A DNA stretch of 35,122 bases from Flavobacteriaceae bacterium (lineage in GTDB: Bacteria > Bacteroidota > Bacteroidia > Flavobacteriales > Flavobacteriaceae), in assembly GCA_023257625.1 (NCBI GenBank), contig JALRBW010000061.1, positions 1 through 35,122 on the forward strand, in the 5' to 3' direction. The translations under genes and the position numbers were made by a program. Below the pieces are notes generated by a model. The model was not told the DNA's origin. It did not search any database and was given only the letters and a program-made list of their open reading frames with translations. Positions 33,143-35,122 of this stretch are shown here, in pieces (the first letter of the stretch is position 1; each line of letters opens with the position of its first letter).

Positions 33143-35005
33143 ATGAAAGTTATTTTTACAATTGCATGCATTTTTATGCATTATGGTGCATTTTTGTATG
33201 CTCAACAAACGCAAGCTATTGACAGTCTTGATTCAACTTTAGAAATCAAGAAATTAGATGAGGTAGTAGTTACAGACAGTCGAGTACCCTTAAAACGTTC
33301 TCAATCTGGAAAGCCAGTAATAAAAATTAAAGAAAAAGAAATTGCTCAGTTTCAAGGACTGGGGCTGTCTGCACTTTTAAAACAATATGCAGGTATTGAA
33401 ATAATTGGAAGTCAAGCATATGCTGGGCAAAATAAAACGGTTTCTTTACGTGGTGGGCGAAATCGTCAAGTTGTTTTATTAGTTGATGGTATACGAATTT
33501 CAGACCCATCTCGAATTGACAATGATTTTGATATTAATTATCTAACTCTTGATCAAATTGCTTCAATAGAAATTGTTAAAGGAGCTTCTAGTACACTTTA
33601 TGGTAGTTCTGCAGCAACAGGAGTTATCAATATAACTACCAAAAAAACAGCGAAAGGTTTTGAAGTACAACTGCACAATTTAATTGGAACAAACAGAGTA
33701 CAAAAGGGGACTTATAATTTAGCATATTTTCAACAACATCTTCAGTTGAGTCAAGGAACCGAAAAAGTTCAATCGAATATTTATCTTTCAAATCAGCGAC
33801 AAGAGGGAATGAGCGCAGTTATTGGAACCGAAAAAGACCCTTATAACCAATTTAATTTTGGAGGATCACTTTTTACAAAACCCATTGAGAATATTGATTT
33901 TACTCTACAATTTGAACATGCCGAAATTAATTCCTCATATGATAATAGTTTTCCTTTGGAAGATGCTCTATTTCAATTTTTAACAACTCAAGATAGGGTT
34001 TCATTAGCATCAAATTACACATATTCTAAAGGAACCTTGGCATTAAGACTTGGGCATCAATCCGTTTTGAGAGACTTTCAAAGTGATTATCCATTTTCAA
34101 CTCAGGCAAATAATACTCAGTTAGATATTTTTAATACTTATACTCTTGGAAAGCACATATATTCTATAATTGGTGGACTTTTTCAACGAAATAATGCTTC
34201 TTATGATGAAGATCAAAATGCTACACAATTGGATTTATATGCCAATTTTGTAACAATTTTTACCGACCGATTTCGAATTAATTTTGGAAGTCGTTGGAAT
34301 TATCACAATGCCTACGGAAGCCATTTAACATATCAAATAAATCCTTCATTTCAATTAATTCAGAAGGAAAATAAAGCATTAAAATGGATGGGATCAATAG
34401 GTACTGCATTTATTTCACCAAGTCTTTATCAGTTGTATGATTCTTATTCTGGTAATTCTGAATTACAACCCGAGCAAAGTAAATCATATGAAACAGGGTT
34501 TGAATTTACAAGTTCAAAGTGGAGTTCATCGATACTTTATTTTATGCGAAACGAAAATCCGTCACTTATTTATGATTTAAGTACTTACCGATATCAAAAT
34601 TCAATCGCAGAAGCAAACTATTTTGGCTGGGAATTTCAAGCGAATAGTACCTTTAATTCAAAAATTAATTTAAGTCAACAAATCACTTTGGTTGACACGG
34701 AGGGGGGCGATCTACGAAATTTACCTTATTTTTCAGCTCAAACATTTGCTACATATCAACTTACTTCTGATTGGAATCTTACGGGAAGATTTCAAATGGT
34801 AGGTAGTCGTTTAGGCTTAATTCAAGAAAAGGAATTAGATCCCTATCAAATAATTCACTTCAGTATTCAAAAAACATGGAAGCAGCATCCTTTGATTACT
34901 TATTTACATGTTACTAATCTTTTGGATTCTTATTATATAGAATTAGAAGGATATACTTCAAAAGGGCGTAATTTGATAGTGGGACTTCAATATCGATTTC
35001 CTTAA
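33143..35005 (+). CDS. btuB: TonB-dependent outer-membrane cobalamin receptor, BtuB-like
   Basis: 620 residues, near the 614 of E. coli BtuB. A signal peptide (MKVIFTIACI...LYAQ) is followed by a TonB-box-like LDEVVVTDSR (39-47), a plug domain with SLRGGRNRQVVLLVDGIR and IEIVKGASSTLYGSSAATGV, and a 22-strand barrel that ends in an aromatic residue (VGLQYRFP), required for barrel assembly. The cobalamin riboswitch directly upstream makes corrinoid the likely substrate. There is no carboxypeptidase-like N-terminal domain, unlike SusC-type receptors. Its stop overlaps the convergent partial gene in a TTAA. Confidence 0.93.
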   Translation: MKVIFTIACIFMHYGAFLYAQQTQAIDSLDSTLEIKKLDEVVVTDSRVPLKRSQSGKPVIKIKEKEIAQFQGLGLSALLKQYAGIEIIGSQAYAGQNKTVSLRGGRNRQVVLLVDGIRISDPSRIDNDFDINYLTLDQIASIEIVKGASSTLYGSSAATGVINITTKKTAKGFEVQLHNLIGTNRVQKGTYNLAYFQQHLQLSQGTEKVQSNIYLSNQRQEGMSAVIGTEKDPYNQFNFGGSLFTKPIENIDFTLQFEHAEINSSYDNSFPLEDALFQFLTTQDRVSLASNYTYSKGTLALRLGHQSVLRDFQSDYPFSTQANNTQLDIFNTYTLGKHIYSIIGGLFQRNNASYDEDQNATQLDLYANFVTIFTDRFRINFGSRWNYHNAYGSHLTYQINPSFQLIQKENKALKWMGSIGTAFISPSLYQLYDSYSGNSELQPEQSKSYETGFEFTSSKWSSSILYFMRNENPSLIYDLSTYRYQNSIAEANYFGWEFQANSTFNSKINLSQQITLVDTEGGDLRNLPYFSAQTFATYQLTSDWNLTGRFQMVGSRLGLIQEKELDPYQIIHFSIQKTWKQHPLITYLHVTNLLDSYYIELEGYTSKGRNLIVGLQYRFP

Positions 35006-35122
35006 TTCTTTTTTGAAAAATTGAAGTCCATAACCATTTTTTGTCTTTGAATAAGTAGTGGGTCTTCGATTAATAAATCTCTTGGTAAACTAGCATTGGG
35101 TATTGTAAATTTTCCTGTACCT
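35002..35122 (-). CDS. Unidentified protein, C-terminal 39 residues (5' partial)
   Basis: A minus-strand frame is open from the window edge to a TAA at 35002-35004. The visible end has GTGKFTIPNASLPRDLLIED and then LLIQRQKMVMDFNFSKKN. The residue mix looks coding and the position, convergent and stop-overlapping with btuB, repeats the pattern of other gene pairs here. I do not recognise the family. Confidence 0.6.
   Translation of the reverse strand, partial: GTGKFTIPNASLPRDLLIEDPLLIQRQKMVMDFNFSKKN

Noticed and set aside
1-35122. tRNA genes, CRISPR arrays, insertion sequences, prophage or defence genes
   Set aside because: No cloverleaf with a TTCGANNC loop in gaps, no spaced repeats, no transposase or integrase motifs, and no nuclease, helicase or methylase set typical of defence islands was found.

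Overview
The window looks like chromosome of a marine-type Flavobacteriia member (Bacteroidota). The evidence is AT-rich DNA, start sites without Shine-Dalgarno sequences, promoters of the Bacteroidota TTTG/TAnnTTTG type, a large adhesin with a gliding-motility (type B) C-terminal signal followed by a PorP/SprF-type partner, a CarB without the C-terminal regulatory domain, and DUF4199 and DUF6580 proteins. It is gene-dense and mostly housekeeping. I see no tRNA, rRNA, CRISPR array, insertion sequence or phage. No gene-free stretch exceeds 300 bases; the longest, 32915-33142, holds a cobalamin riboswitch.

Layout. 1-6245 (+): the 3' part of a giant type IX secretion cargo protein and its SprF-like outer-membrane partner. 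6242-11728 (-): an M28 peptidase, then an acyl-CoA dehydrogenase, a MarR regulator and a long-chain acyl-CoA ligase, which form a fatty-acid degradation cluster. 11782-15420 (-): PurL. 15527-18158 (-): an ECF sigma factor, a membrane anti-sigma candidate, a small periplasmic CpxP-like protein and an RsmB-type rRNA methyltransferase. 18204-23241 (-): DUF4199 protein, glycosyltransferase 2, phosphohexomutase and an MsbA-like ABC exporter, a tightly packed envelope cluster. 23338-23592 (+): zinc-free ribosomal protein L31. 23638-25248 (-): an orphan oligopeptide-binding lipoprotein, divergent from mtaB (25298-26656, +). 26646-29177: a degenerate GNAT-like protein (-), an alpha/beta hydrolase and a lytic transglycosylase (+), and a TPR membrane protein (-). 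29298-32388 (+): rpmH, too short for ordinary ORF callers, and carB. 32426-35005 (+): a DUF6580 membrane protein, a cobalamin riboswitch and a BtuB-type TonB receptor. The last 121 bases hold the 3' end of an unidentified minus-strand gene.

Most notable: (i) the adhesin carries a module of about 100 residues inserted inside SprB-type repeats, present two or three times, and a PKD domain split by an Asp-rich calcium-binding-like segment; (ii) the DUF6580-riboswitch-BtuB arrangement suggests a B12-related role for DUF6580; (iii) the anti-sigma candidate has a duplicated short motif; (iv) four convergent gene pairs overlap at their stop codons, three of them through one tetranucleotide. I found no clear defence or other wholly new multi-gene system.
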